Part shown: positions 49,984-58,896 of the stretch, one piece after another
Layout: every line of letters starts with the position of its first letter
Position numbering within the stretch: the stretch's first letter is position 1
NCBI RefSeq assembly: GCF_003545815.1
Contig: NZ_PDUW01000003.1
Span: forward strand, 248,001-312,000
Length of the DNA stretch: 64,000 nucleotides
Source: Pusillimonas caeni
GTDB taxonomy: Bacteria; Pseudomonadota; Gammaproteobacteria; Burkholderiales; Burkholderiaceae_B
Direction of reading: 5' to 3'
The notes under the pieces: model-generated
The model's database searches: none
Told to the model about the DNA's origin: nothing
The model's input: only the letters and a program-made list of their open reading frames with translations
Translations under genes and position numbers: made by a program

Positions 49984-51026
49984 CTATGCGCTACGACCGC
50001 GTGCCCATCAAGGCAACGCGAAACGACGCTGGCTACATCGTCGATACGCCCGTTCTGACCAGGACGGGCGTTTTTGTTTACCGGGACCCCCAGGGCCAGG
50101 AGCGCCGCGAGTATCGGCCGCCCGAAGTGGTCTTTGCCGCGGATTCGCTTAACGCCTACAAGGGCATCCCCATCACCGACGGGCATCCCGGCAAGGTCAC
50201 CAGCAAGAACGTCAAGCAGCACATCGTCGGTACGGTGATGTCCGAGGGGCGTCAGGATGGCGACGATCTTGCGGCCGACATTGTCATTCACGACCCATCG
50301 CCCGTGGAGGCCGGAAAGAAAGAGCTGTCCTGCGGGTACGAGGTGACCTTCGACGAAACGCCCGGCGTCTCGCCACAGGGCGAGCGCTACGACGCGATCC
50401 AGACCAGTATCAAGCCAAATCACTTGGCCCTCGTTTTACGTGGTCGGGCAGGCAATGCCCGGCTGAATCTCGACGCTGCCGACGAGGCGGCCAACCACCA
50501 AGAGGAACCATCCGCTATGGATAAGATCCGTCTCGACAGTGGCCTGTCCTACGAGGCAGCGCCCGAAGTCATTCAAGAAGTTAACCGGCTGCGTCAGGAC
50601 TTGACCGCGGCCAACGCCGACAAGGACAAAGCCGAGGCTCGCGCAGATACCGCCGAAGCCAAAGTGACGGAGCTCGAAGGCCAAATTGAGCAGGTTCGCC
50701 AAGACGCCCACGATGGCGCAGTGGCGCGCCTGAAGCTTGAAGCCCAGGCTAAAGAATTGGGCGTCGAGTTCAAGGCCGACGCCAAGGACCGAGAAATTCA
50801 AGAAGCGATCATCAAGAAGGTGCGGGGTGACAGCTTCAAGATGGACGGCAAGAGCGACGACTACGTAGCTGCCGCATTCGATCTGGCCATTGCCGAGAAG
50901 CAGGTCCGCCAGGACACCGTTGCCGCCACGCGGCAGGCGATGAATCAGGACGGCGGCAACCAAACCGATCAACCCATGTCTGCAAGCTCGGCTCGCGCCA
51001 AGTACGTGGCCGGCATCCGCAAGTAA
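49980..51026 (+). CDS. DUF2213 protease-scaffold protein
   Basis: The 348-residue protein starts with a DUF2213 domain (PVLTRTGVFVYRDPQGQERREYRPPEVVF, PITDGHPGKVTSKNVKQHIVGTV, ELSCGYEV), related to prohead proteases with catalytic His/Ser. From about 180 it changes to a coiled-coil scaffold-like part (ADKDKAEARADTAEAKVTELEGQIEQVRQDA). An in-frame ATG at 50517 (residue 180, MDKIRLDSGL) with AGAGGAACC upstream may produce the scaffold alone. Confidence 0.8.
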   Translation: MTMRYDRVPIKATRNDAGYIVDTPVLTRTGVFVYRDPQGQERREYRPPEVVFAADSLNAYKGIPITDGHPGKVTSKNVKQHIVGTVMSEGRQDGDDLAADIVIHDPSPVEAGKKELSCGYEVTFDETPGVSPQGERYDAIQTSIKPNHLALVLRGRAGNARLNLDAADEAANHQEEPSAMDKIRLDSGLSYEAAPEVIQEVNRLRQDLTAANADKDKAEARADTAEAKVTELEGQIEQVRQDAHDGAVARLKLEAQAKELGVEFKADAKDREIQEAIIKKVRGDSFKMDGKSDDYVAAAFDLAIAEKQVRQDTVAATRQAMNQDGGNQTDQPMSASSARAKYVAGIRK

Positions 51027-51041
51027 TCCCAAGGAGTTCTC

Positions 51042-51497
51042 ATGTACGACGATCAAATGGACATTGCCTTCGCGGGCATGAAGGCTGATTCGGGCGACGA
51101 CCGCGTCGAATCCTTCCCGGTGGGTGCTGACACGCTGGCTTTCGGCGTCGTGACTGGCACCGACGCCAACGGCCTGCTGGTGGCGGGCCCCGGTACGAAA
51201 GTGCGCGGCATCACGGTGCACAGCCACGCGGTCAAGAACGCCACTTATGTGAAAACGGAATGTGCCTCGGTCATGACTCGCGGCTTGGTCTGGGCTGTCG
51301 TGACTGACGAGGGCGAGGTAACTGAGGACGGCCCAGTCTCTTACGCTGCCAACGGCACGGTAGCCGACGCGGGCGCCAACGTTCTGCCAAATGCGGTTTT
51401 CCGTAGTGGCCTTGTTTCGACGAGCTTCTACGGCGATATCGCGCTCGTCGAACTGCACAACCCGTTCTCCGAGACCGACACGGTCAGCGGCGGCTGA
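51042..51497 (+). CDS. Head decoration/cement protein
   Basis: The 151-residue beta-rich protein (PVGADTLAFGVVTGTDANGL, RGLVWAVVTDEGEV, SFYGDIALVELH) lies between the protease-scaffold gene and the major capsid gene, as cement proteins do in this morphogenetic order. No sharp signature motif; call rests on size, composition and place. Confidence 0.7.
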   Translation: MYDDQMDIAFAGMKADSGDDRVESFPVGADTLAFGVVTGTDANGLLVAGPGTKVRGITVHSHAVKNATYVKTECASVMTRGLVWAVVTDEGEVTEDGPVSYAANGTVADAGANVLPNAVFRSGLVSTSFYGDIALVELHNPFSETDTVSGG

Positions 51498-51526
51498 TAA
51501 ACCCGTAATTTCGCAAAGGAACACAC

Positions 51527-52483
51527 ATGGAACATATGCACTACGATGCGGCGGATGTGCCCGCCATCATGCAGTTTGCCGTCCAAAGTCAAGTCACGTT
51601 GCGCGAGGACGAAGGCATTTTCGCTGCCCGTCAGCTGGACTACGTCAAGGCCCGCACCTATGACCGCAAGCTGCCGGTCATGCGGGCGCTGGAACTCGTG
51701 CCGACGTCGTCGGACACCCCCGAATGGGCCGAAACCATCACCTATCGGTCCTTCGATATGGTGGGCATGGCCAAGATCATCGCCAACTACGCCGATGATC
51801 TGCCGCGCGCCGATGTCTCGGGCAAGGAAACCACGGTCCCCGTGCGCACCCTGGGCGACAGCTACGGCTACAACATCAACGAGCTACGCGCCTCGACCGC
51901 CTTGGGAGCTCGCCTCCCCGAGCGCAAAGCCACCGCGGCCCGCCGTGCTATCGAGGTTAAGCAGAACCAGATCGCCATGGTGGGCGACACCCAGTACGGT
52001 CTGTACGGCATCACCAATCACCCGAACATTGGTACCACCGCGGGCCTGACTGGTAACTGGGCCAACGCCGGCACCACCGCCGCACAGATCGTCGCCGACG
52101 TGGACATCTTGTATGCCGCCGTCACCACCCAGTCCAAGGACGTGCACACGCCTAATCGATTGGCGATCCCGTCGACCGCGCTGGCAGCGATGAAGCGCAA
52201 GTATGTAGCCGACACTGGCGGCAAGTCGGCGTACACCGTGGTGCGCGAGAACTATCCCGACCTGCAGATCATCGGCATGTCCGAGTTGCAGGACGTGAAT
52301 GGCTCGTCGCTGTCCATTATCGGCGAGTTCAGCGAGGAGAACGCGAGCCTGGAGTTGGTCATGCCGTTCAACCAGTTGCCCGCGCAAGCCCGCAATCTGG
52401 AACTCGTCGTGCCGTGCCTGGCGCGCACCGGCGGCGTTTCCGTTCACTACCCGCTGGCCTTCACCAAGGCCGTGGGCATCTAA
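51527..52483 (+). CDS. Major capsid protein, DUF2184 type
   Basis: The 318-residue protein has the DUF2184 features YDRKLPVMRALELVPTS, ETTVPVRTLGDSYGYNINELRAS, NPNI-like GLYGITNHPNIGTT and IIGEFSEENASLELVMPFN, ending in a VHYPLAF beta strand. It is the HK97-fold shell subunit. RBS GCAAAGGAACACAC. Confidence 0.88.
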   Translation: MEHMHYDAADVPAIMQFAVQSQVTLREDEGIFAARQLDYVKARTYDRKLPVMRALELVPTSSDTPEWAETITYRSFDMVGMAKIIANYADDLPRADVSGKETTVPVRTLGDSYGYNINELRASTALGARLPERKATAARRAIEVKQNQIAMVGDTQYGLYGITNHPNIGTTAGLTGNWANAGTTAAQIVADVDILYAAVTTQSKDVHTPNRLAIPSTALAAMKRKYVADTGGKSAYTVVRENYPDLQIIGMSELQDVNGSSLSIIGEFSEENASLELVMPFNQLPAQARNLELVVPCLARTGGVSVHYPLAFTKAVGI

Positions 52484-52495
52484 GGGAGAAGATAC

Positions 52496-52810
52496 ATGAA
52501 AGTGACCAATCCGAATCCCTGCCTCATCAACGTCGCTGTCGATGGTGACTACGTGCGTATCGGCCCGGGCCGGACGGCGGACGTGCCCAAGGAGGCGGTC
52601 GAGAGCCTGCTCAAGTCCGGTGCCCTGGTGCCTGCCGGCCGACAAGCCGCCTCAGAACCTGAATCTGAAGCGCAGAAATCGCCCTCCGAGATGCGCGCCG
52701 GCGAGCTCAAGGCCGAACTGGATAAGCTGGGTGTTGAGTACGCGGGAAATGCCAGCACGGAGGTCTTACGCGGCCTGTATGAGGCCAAACTGGCCGAACC
52801 CAAGGAGTAG
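52496..52810 (+). CDS. Head-associated protein with HeH-like C-terminus, 104 aa
   Basis: An N-terminal beta domain (VAVDGDYVRIGPGRTADVP) is followed by a linker and a helix-extended-helix part GELKAELDKLGVEYAGNASTEVLRGLYEAKL, similar to HeH/LEM-like modules in phage head-completion proteins. It lies just after the capsid gene. Confidence 0.7.
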   Translation: MKVTNPNPCLINVAVDGDYVRIGPGRTADVPKEAVESLLKSGALVPAGRQAASEPESEAQKSPSEMRAGELKAELDKLGVEYAGNASTEVLRGLYEAKLAEPKE

Positions 52811-52815
52811 TACCT

Positions 52816-53181
52816 ATGTCGGCTACCGTCGAGGATCTCGATTTCCTGGCCCCGGCGGTGGCCGGCATGCCAGAATCGGACAAACTGAAGGCGCTGGAGA
52901 TGGCCGAGGCCTACCGGCCGGCTTGCCTGCCGGAGGCCAAACAGGACAAAGCGCAACTGCTGTACGCGGCTTGGCTGCTGTATGGTCGCCTCCAGCAGCA
53001 GGAAAGCGGAGTCGTGCTTGCCGGTGTGAAAAGCTTGAAAGAGGGCGACTTGGCCGTGACCTATGGCACCACTGCGGAAACCAGCGATCCGCTGGACTTC
53101 TACGGGCGTTGGAAGGCCCTCAGCGATCTTTGCGGTTACGGCGCCATCACCGTCGGCCCATGGCGCCGCAGGTGCTGCTGA
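52816..53181 (+). CDS. DUF4054-like head-tail adaptor
   Basis: The 121-residue protein has the DUF4054 layout: acidic N-terminus, KQDKAQLLYAAWLLYGRLQQQ helix, then VKSLKEGDLAVTYG and DPLDFYGRWKALSDLCGYGAITVG. It joins portal and tail. It ends 1 nt before the next start. Confidence 0.8.
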   Translation: MSATVEDLDFLAPAVAGMPESDKLKALEMAEAYRPACLPEAKQDKAQLLYAAWLLYGRLQQQESGVVLAGVKSLKEGDLAVTYGTTAETSDPLDFYGRWKALSDLCGYGAITVGPWRRRCC

Positions 53182-53182
53182 T

Positions 53183-53626
53183 ATGCCGGTCAAAGTCATA
53201 GACCACGGCCTTGATAAGATGGTGCGCCGGGCGGATGCCCTGCACGGGTCTGGTGTCAAAGCGGGGATCCTCGCTGGCAGCGGTTCGCAAGACGGCGTCG
53301 ACATGGTGGACATCGCCGTGTACAACGAACTGGGCACGGCGAAGATCCCCGCCCGGCCGTTCATGGGTGACGCCGCGCAGAAGTATCGTCGAGATATTGG
53401 CACGGTAATGGACCATCTGGCGCGTAAGGTAGAAGATGGAGCGGACCCGGATGCCGCTCTGCAGACACTAGGCCAGTGGTATCAGGGCCGCCAGCAGGCG
53501 CATATCCGGTCTGGAGAGTTCAAGCCGAACGCGCCGGCCACCATCAAGAAGAAGGGCAGTAGCGTGCCGCTGGTCGATAAAGGCCGGCTGGTGAACTCGG
53601 TGCGTTACGAGGTGGTGAAGAGATGA
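53183..53626 (+). CDS. HK97 gp10-like tail-completion protein
   Basis: Start at 53183 (MPVKVIDHGLDKMVRRADAL); 147 residues. The motif VKAGILAGSG...DMVDIAVYNELGTAKIPARPFMGDAA is characteristic of the gp10/neck-type minor tail protein family. It connects head and tail. Confidence 0.82.
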   Translation: MPVKVIDHGLDKMVRRADALHGSGVKAGILAGSGSQDGVDMVDIAVYNELGTAKIPARPFMGDAAQKYRRDIGTVMDHLARKVEDGADPDAALQTLGQWYQGRQQAHIRSGEFKPNAPATIKKKGSSVPLVDKGRLVNSVRYEVVKR

Positions 53627-53979
53627 GCTTTCGTAAGCCACAGACCATAATCACTCGTCAGCCCGGCGGCTATGTCAATGGCCGTTGGGTGGACGGCTCC
53701 GAGAACCCGCCCTCGACCATCCTGGCAAGCGTGCAGCCCGCGACCGCGAGCGACTACGATCAAATGCGGGCAGAACCAGGCGGGAGGCGGATTGAGCGCA
53801 TGGTGCGCGTGTACACCAATGCCCGCATTGATGTGGCTGGCGAAGGCAGCGCCAACGGTGCAGTGCTCCTATGGGAAGGTGAGCGCTACTTATTCGTGGC
53901 TGTAAGCCCCTGGCGCTCCACCGCGCTGGCTCATTATCGGTACCTTGCGGCGTTGGAGGCCCCAGATGACGATGCATGA
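53623..53979 (+). CDS. Head-closure-like protein, 118 aa
   Basis: The beta-rich protein has a N-terminal strand set QTIITRQPGGYVNGRWVDG and TILASVQPATASDYDQM, then a hairpin AVLLWEGERYLFVAV; similar proteins follow gp10-like ones and are called head-tail joining or stopper proteins. Overlaps the previous stop by 4 nt. Confidence 0.72.
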   Translation: MSFRKPQTIITRQPGGYVNGRWVDGSENPPSTILASVQPATASDYDQMRAEPGGRRIERMVRVYTNARIDVAGEGSANGAVLLWEGERYLFVAVSPWRSTALAHYRYLAALEAPDDDA

Positions 53980-54472
53980 CGACTTTTATACGCTGGTCGA
54001 CGCGGCAACCAGTCACCAAGTTGTGTTTGCCAATGAGAACGGCAAGCGGCCGGAGCGGCCTTTTATCACCTTGCAGGTCAGTGTAGGGGCTCCGCAGCCC
54101 ATCCACCGCGGCCCCGTCGATGATGACGGACTACAAAGAATCTCGGCCCATCGACCAGTGACTGTGCAGCTACAGTGCTATGGCGCGGGAAGTTGGGGCG
54201 TTCTGGACGAGTTGCAACTTAAGCTGTACACCGACAGCATGTCGGACCTGGCGGAGAGCCTGAATATAGCCTTGCAGCGCGAGCCGCGCTTGCAGGATGT
54301 GCCGGCACTGCTGGACGATACAAAGTACGAGTCTCGGGCCATCTTAGATCTCGAGGCGATGTACACCGCAGGCATCGACGACGACGTCGGCTACATCGAG
54401 ACCGTCAACGGAACCATCGAAACAACGCCCGGCATAGCGCCGGAACTAGATTTCACAATGACACTGCCTTAG
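53966..54472 (+). CDS. Tail terminator-like protein, 168 aa
   Basis: Start at ATG 53966 (MTMHDDFYTLVDAATSHQVV); an ATG at 53972 is an alternative. The fold is suggested by YTLVDAATSHQVVFANENGKRPERPFITLQVSV and a C-terminal strand with GIAPELDFTMTL, resembling neck/tail terminator proteins placed before sheath genes. A terminator follows. Confidence 0.72.
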   Translation: MTMHDDFYTLVDAATSHQVVFANENGKRPERPFITLQVSVGAPQPIHRGPVDDDGLQRISAHRPVTVQLQCYGAGSWGVLDELQLKLYTDSMSDLAESLNIALQREPRLQDVPALLDDTKYESRAILDLEAMYTAGIDDDVGYIETVNGTIETTPGIAPELDFTMTLP

Positions 54473-54494
54473 CGCAGATCTGCATTCACTATCA

Positions 54495-54522
54495 GCCGCC
54501 TTCATTTGGGCGGCTTTTCTTT
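54495..54522 (+). terminator. Intrinsic terminator between neck and tail genes
   Basis: GCCGCC (54495-54500) pairs with GGCGGC (54509-54514) and is followed by TTTTCTTTT. It sits 22 bp after the neck gene stop and would reduce transcription into the tail module unless antitermination or a new promoter acts. Confidence 0.75.
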
Positions 54523-54535
54523 TGGAGCCACAGAA

Positions 54536-55891
54536 ATGGCGAAACTGGACCGCATAGTCAACGCGCAGATAGCTCTGCGCACCACGGCCATCACCGAATT
54601 GTCGTTCTCCGACATGCTCATTTTGGGCAGCCACGTGCTGTCGACCAACCGCGCCATGGTGATCACTGGCGCAGACGAGCTGCTGGACATGGGCTTGTCG
54701 TCCACTGATCCGCTGTATTTCGCCGCCCGCGACGCCTTTGCGCAGATCCCTGCGGTGCGCCAGGTCTATATCGGCCGCCGCCAGATTGACGAGGTCAATG
54801 TTACGGTGACTCGGGCCGCGCAGGCCGATTACACAGCCACCTTGGCTTGGCGCGACGGTACGGGTACCCAGCAGACCGCCACGGCGATATATTCTGGGCA
54901 GGCCGGAGACGACGCCGAAGGCATCGCCACCGCGCTGGCCTCGGCAATAAACGGCACAGCCGCGCCCGTTACGGCCACCGCGACTGGCGCTGTTGTGACC
55001 ATCGAGAACGACGTGGCGGGCGCCGCTATGGGCGTGAACGTGGCAGGCAATCTGGAACTTGCCATTACATCCAGTACAGAGTCGATCACCGATGCGCTGG
55101 CGGCGGTTTCGAACGGGCCCTTCAACTGGTATGGCTTAGTGATCACCAGCCGTGATGCTGCCGACGTGAAAGCGGCGGCCGCCTGGGCCGAGACCAACGA
55201 AAAGCTGTTCGGTACTGCCTCGGCCGATCCTAACATCATCGACTCGGGGTCTTCGAACGATATCGCCAGCGACCTGATGGCAAACCAGTACTTCCGCACG
55301 TTCGGCTTCTATAGCGCAAATGCGGCGACCCAGTACCCCGAGGCGGCAATCATGTCGTCGATGTTCACCTACTATCCCGGGCAGGAAAGCTGGGCACTTA
55401 AGAAGTTGGCGGGCATTGTCTACGACGAGCTGACCGAGGGTCAAGCCATCACCGCTCACAGTAAGAACTTCTCCACGTTCGAGCTCTTCCGCAACTTCGC
55501 GGTCACTCAGGGCGGCAAGGTGGCAGCGGGCGAGTGGATCGATGTCATCCGACTGCGTGACCAGCTAGTTGAAAGCATCCGTGTTTCGGTGGTGTCGGCG
55601 ATGATCAATGCCGATGGCAAGGTGCCGTACACCGACGACGGCATTCAGGCAATTGGCAATGCCATGCGCGCGCCGCTGGATCTAAATGTGCGCCGCGGCG
55701 GCATCGCGCCTGAAGAGCTGGACGAGAACGATCGCGTCATCCCGAGCTACACGATCTCGCTGCCGCGCTCCAGTCAGGTGCCGTTCAACGATAAGGCCAA
55801 CCGCGTGCTGAACGACGCCAAGTTCACTGCGCGCCTTGCCGGCGCCATCCACGTGGTCAACATCAACGGCAGCTTGAGCTACGCCCTTTAA
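54536..55891 (+). CDS. Contractile-tail sheath protein, DUF3383 type
   Basis: Start at 54536 (MAKLDRIVNAQIALRTTAIT), with TTGGAGCC upstream; 451 residues. DUF3383 motifs: LSFSDMLILG, DPLYFAARDAFAQIPAVRQVYIGRR, WAETNEKLFGTAS, KKLAGIVYDELTEGQAITAHSKNFSTFE. It forms the outer contractile tube, so the virion should be a myovirus. An inserted beta domain (about 100-180) is unusually Ala/Thr-rich. Confidence 0.88.
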   Translation: MAKLDRIVNAQIALRTTAITELSFSDMLILGSHVLSTNRAMVITGADELLDMGLSSTDPLYFAARDAFAQIPAVRQVYIGRRQIDEVNVTVTRAAQADYTATLAWRDGTGTQQTATAIYSGQAGDDAEGIATALASAINGTAAPVTATATGAVVTIENDVAGAAMGVNVAGNLELAITSSTESITDALAAVSNGPFNWYGLVITSRDAADVKAAAAWAETNEKLFGTASADPNIIDSGSSNDIASDLMANQYFRTFGFYSANAATQYPEAAIMSSMFTYYPGQESWALKKLAGIVYDELTEGQAITAHSKNFSTFELFRNFAVTQGGKVAAGEWIDVIRLRDQLVESIRVSVVSAMINADGKVPYTDDGIQAIGNAMRAPLDLNVRRGGIAPEELDENDRVIPSYTISLPRSSQVPFNDKANRVLNDAKFTARLAGAIHVVNINGSLSYAL

Positions 55892-55906
55892 TCAAAGGAA
55901 ATCGAA

Positions 55907-56335
55907 ATGGCAGGTGATATCAAGACCTACTCCGCTGACCGCGTGAAAATCATTGTCGGCGCCCATACCATTACGGGCACCGCCGACGGTACATTCGTGA
56001 CCATCGAGCCGTTGGGTGACGGCGTGACAAGCGAGGCGGGCGCCTACGGCGACGTTGCGCGTTCCATGAGCCTGGATCCTCGGCACACGATCAACACCAC
56101 GCTCCAGCAGACGAGCCGCTCCAATGACGTCCTGTCCAGCCTTGCGGATGCCGACCGGCTATCAGGCGGCAACGGCGCATTCCCGATCACCATTACTGAC
56201 TTGCGCGGTGGGACGCTGTTCGCTGGTACCGGATGGATCGTCAAGAAGGCTACGGCGACCTTTGCCAAGGGCCTAGAGGCCAAGGAATGGCCTATCGAAG
56301 CCGTTGGTCAGTTTACCAATGGAGGTAACGACTGA
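55907..56335 (+). CDS. Tail tube protein, DUF3277 type
   Basis: The 142-residue protein follows the sheath gene and has the DUF3277 pattern: GDIKTYSADRVKIIVGAHTITGTADGTFVTIEPLGDGVT, DVARSMSLDPRHTINTTLQQTSRSND. It forms the rigid inner tube inside the sheath. It overlaps the chaperone gene by 1 nt. Confidence 0.85.
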   Translation: MAGDIKTYSADRVKIIVGAHTITGTADGTFVTIEPLGDGVTSEAGAYGDVARSMSLDPRHTINTTLQQTSRSNDVLSSLADADRLSGGNGAFPITITDLRGGTLFAGTGWIVKKATATFAKGLEAKEWPIEAVGQFTNGGND

Positions 56336-56805
56336 TGGTCAAGCCCGTCGAAGTCACGGTCAATGAGACCGTGTTTTTCATCACACCCATGGATGCCTTC
56401 GAGGCGTTGGCCGTCTTCGGGGACCTGCAGAAGGACATTCTGCCAGCCGTCGGCGATCTCATTGCCGCCGTTGCCAAGGAAGAGGGCGACAAGGCCGGTG
56501 ATGAGGCCGCCATGGCGCGCGCCATCCAGAAGCTATCCGAGAAGCTGGACGGCAAGCAGCTCACGCGCTGGGCGGACCGCCTGCTGACCAAGGACAGCAT
56601 CACTGTCGAGATCAACGGCGCCGACCTGCCGCTGGACGCTGCCGCGAAGGCGATGGCGTTTCGCGAGTTTACCGACGTGCTGGAGCTGCTGTTCCATGTC
56701 ATCAAGGTGAACTTCGCCGGCCCTTTGGCGCGATGGCTCAGCCGTACTGGTCTGGGCCTGAACCAACTGCAAGCCGGCCTGTCGGACGCTATCGGCCGGA
56801 AATAG
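56335..56805 (+). CDS. Tail assembly chaperone, frame 0 product
   Basis: The 156-residue protein (MVKPVEVTVNETVFFITPMD...) is the G-like component found between tube and tape-measure genes. It stops at TAG 56803-56805, but a canonical -1 slippery heptamer at 56721-56727 would divert some ribosomes into the overlapping second frame. It coats the tape-measure protein during tail assembly. Confidence 0.82.
   Translation: MVKPVEVTVNETVFFITPMDAFEALAVFGDLQKDILPAVGDLIAAVAKEEGDKAGDEAAMARAIQKLSEKLDGKQLTRWADRLLTKDSITVEINGADLPLDAAAKAMAFREFTDVLELLFHVIKVNFAGPLARWLSRTGLGLNQLQAGLSDAIGRK
56721..56727 (+). promoter_or_regulatory. -1 programmed-frameshift heptamer CCCTTTG
   Basis: In the chaperone frame the codons are GGC-CCT-TTG, so the site is C CCT TTG, an exact X-XXY-YYZ heptamer. 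A slip of -1 after codon 131 joins the frame that continues to 56961. No stop intervenes. Confidence 0.75.
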
Positions 56806-56963
56806 AGGCTGAGTTCGTCATCTGGCGCCCGGTGTTGGCCGGCAAGGCTTCTGTCGGCGAAATCCGGCGCCGAGAGGTGTTGCTGGTCGACCTCATCAAA
56901 CTGAATCACCTTCTGGACGCCCAGGCGGCGGCTGAAGAGGCCGCATACAAGGCAAAGACATGA
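56727..56963 (+). CDS. Tail assembly chaperone, -1 frame extension (G-T type)
   Basis: The 78-residue extension (GAMAQPYWSGPEPTASRPVG..., ending RREVLLVDLIKLNHLLDAQA and AAEEAAYKAKT) reads in the -1 frame from the heptamer to TGA 56961-56963. Frameshifted product: 131 + 78 = 209 residues. ATG 56733 without a good RBS could start an independent short form. Pairs of this type are conserved in tailed phages. It overlaps the tape-measure start (ATGA). Confidence 0.78.
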   Translation, partial: GAMAQPYWSGPEPTASRPVGRYRPEIEAEFVIWRPVLAGKASVGEIRRREVLLVDLIKLNHLLDAQAAAEEAAYKAKT

Positions 56964-58867
56964 CCATTGTTCGCGAACTGGTGACGCTACTGCGCTACCA
57001 GGTGGAAAACTCGGGTCTGCGCACCTATGCCCAGCAAGCGCAAAACGTGGGCCGGCAAGTGTCTGGCGTAGGCCGGGCCGCGATGCAGGGATGGCGCGAG
57101 GGGACTCGGGAAGCGCTTGCCGCTTATGGCCTGGTCCCTGGACGGATCATTCAGGGAATTCGGGAGCAGAGAAGGCTGAATGCCGCCACGAGAGGAACCG
57201 TTGACGCATACGGTCGCTTGCGGAACACTCAAGGTCGCTTTGTGGCCGGCCAGCGTCGTGCGGTGCGGAATGTCCGTGAACTCAACGCGGGTTATTCAAA
57301 GATTAGCGGCTACGTTCGAACCGCCGTCGCGGCCCTCGCCTCCATTGGCACGGTGCGCCTCGCCGACGAGTGGGCGGGCGTCGAGGCCCGGGTAGGGCTA
57401 GCCACGGACAGTATCAACGATCAGCGTCGGTCGCTTGAGCGCCTATACGGCCTGGCCCAGGACAATGGCCAGGACTATCTGGCTACGGGCGATCTGTTCA
57501 CGGCTATTCAACGCAACCGAAAGGAACTCGAGCTTCAGGTCGACCAGTCCTTGCAGTTGACCGATATCGTTGGCAAGCTCATGGCCATCGGCGGCGGCTC
57601 GTCGTCGAGTCAGCAGGCGGCCCTGGTGCAGCTCGGCCAGGCCTTGGGCTCCGGTGTGTTGCGCGGCGATGAGCTGAATTCCATTCTCGAGCAGGCACCG
57701 CGGCTGGCTCAGAGCATTGCCGATGCGTTCGGCGTATCGGTCGGACAATTACGTAAGCTCGGCTCGGAAGGTAAGCTCACCAGCAAGGAGCTGGCGGCAG
57801 GCCTGCTCAAACAGGCGGAAAGCCTGAATGAAGAATTCGAGCGCATGCCGAAGACCTGGGGTCGGGGCTGGACGTTGATCCGAAACTCATGGGGCCGGAT
57901 TGTCCATGAGTTCAACAAGGGCTCGCGCGCCAGCGAGCGCTTCTATTCGGTCGCCAAGCTCATCGCCGACGAGATGCGAACCATCGTCAAAGTCTTGGGC
58001 TTCGCCGGCCTGACGTGGGGCCTGACCAAGCTTACCCAGGCAGCAGGGGCATTTCGGTTGGCAACCTTGGCCGCTCTGGCCCCTCTGCTGCGCATGGCGG
58101 CACTGCTGGGCGGCCTCTATCTGATTGGCGAGGATCTATTGGTCTGGTCTCAGGGTGGTAGCTCCCTGTTCGGCCGTTGGTTTGGCGAGTACAGCCAGTG
58201 GCAGGGCACCATTGATGGCGTGAAAGAGTTTCTGACCTACATCAAAGACATGCTCGGCGGCTCCAACGATGAACTGACCGCTTGGCTGAAAAAGTGGGGC
58301 GCAATCACGCTGGCTGCTTACGCCCTATGGGTGGTCTTGTCGCCGATTCGCCGACTGCTGTGGTGGGTAGGCGCGTTGGCTTTGCCGCTCATCGCCAAAG
58401 AGTTGCACCTGATCGCCGCCACGCCCTTGGGCAGGTTCCTTGCTTTCTGGGTCGCGGCGGTGCTCGCGCTGAAGTGGATCTATGATAATTCGGACAAAAT
58501 CGCCGGCAAGATCGAATCTGCGTTCGGGGTGACCTTTGACCGCCTGAAGCAGAAACTAGAGGACATGGTTCCGGACTGGATCAAATGGGCAATGCGGAAC
58601 ATTACTGGCGGCAGTGTCGGCGCCGAATGGGCGGACGGCTTGAAAGACAGCATCCTGGGACCCCTGAACGAGCGGGCCAGACGTGGGATGGGCACTCCAC
58701 AAAGCTTCCGAAGCGGAGACTCGACGATCAACCAGGACATCACCATCACGGCACCCTCGAGCAACCCAGCGGCGCTCGCTCGGGCGGCTGGAAACGAAGT
58801 CGGTCGCCGTACAGAAGCGGCCGTTCGTACTGGCTGGAGGGTGCCCAATGTGGAGGCTATGGCTTAG
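56960..58867 (+). CDS. Tail tape-measure protein
   Basis: The 635-residue protein has a TMP_3-type domain (GLAQDNGQDYLATGDLFTAIQRNRKELELQ, SQQAALVQLGQALGSGVLRGDELNSILEQAPRLAQSIADAFGVS), long helices and hydrophobic stretches (FLAFWVAAVLALKW) near the C-terminus. It sets tail length; length suggests a short to medium contractile tail. Confidence 0.9.
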   Translation: MTIVRELVTLLRYQVENSGLRTYAQQAQNVGRQVSGVGRAAMQGWREGTREALAAYGLVPGRIIQGIREQRRLNAATRGTVDAYGRLRNTQGRFVAGQRRAVRNVRELNAGYSKISGYVRTAVAALASIGTVRLADEWAGVEARVGLATDSINDQRRSLERLYGLAQDNGQDYLATGDLFTAIQRNRKELELQVDQSLQLTDIVGKLMAIGGGSSSSQQAALVQLGQALGSGVLRGDELNSILEQAPRLAQSIADAFGVSVGQLRKLGSEGKLTSKELAAGLLKQAESLNEEFERMPKTWGRGWTLIRNSWGRIVHEFNKGSRASERFYSVAKLIADEMRTIVKVLGFAGLTWGLTKLTQAAGAFRLATLAALAPLLRMAALLGGLYLIGEDLLVWSQGGSSLFGRWFGEYSQWQGTIDGVKEFLTYIKDMLGGSNDELTAWLKKWGAITLAAYALWVVLSPIRRLLWWVGALALPLIAKELHLIAATPLGRFLAFWVAAVLALKWIYDNSDKIAGKIESAFGVTFDRLKQKLEDMVPDWIKWAMRNITGGSVGAEWADGLKDSILGPLNERARRGMGTPQSFRSGDSTINQDITITAPSSNPAALARAAGNEVGRRTEAAVRTGWRVPNVEAMA

Positions 58868-58896
58868 AATGTAGCGAAAATTTACATTTGGGGGCC

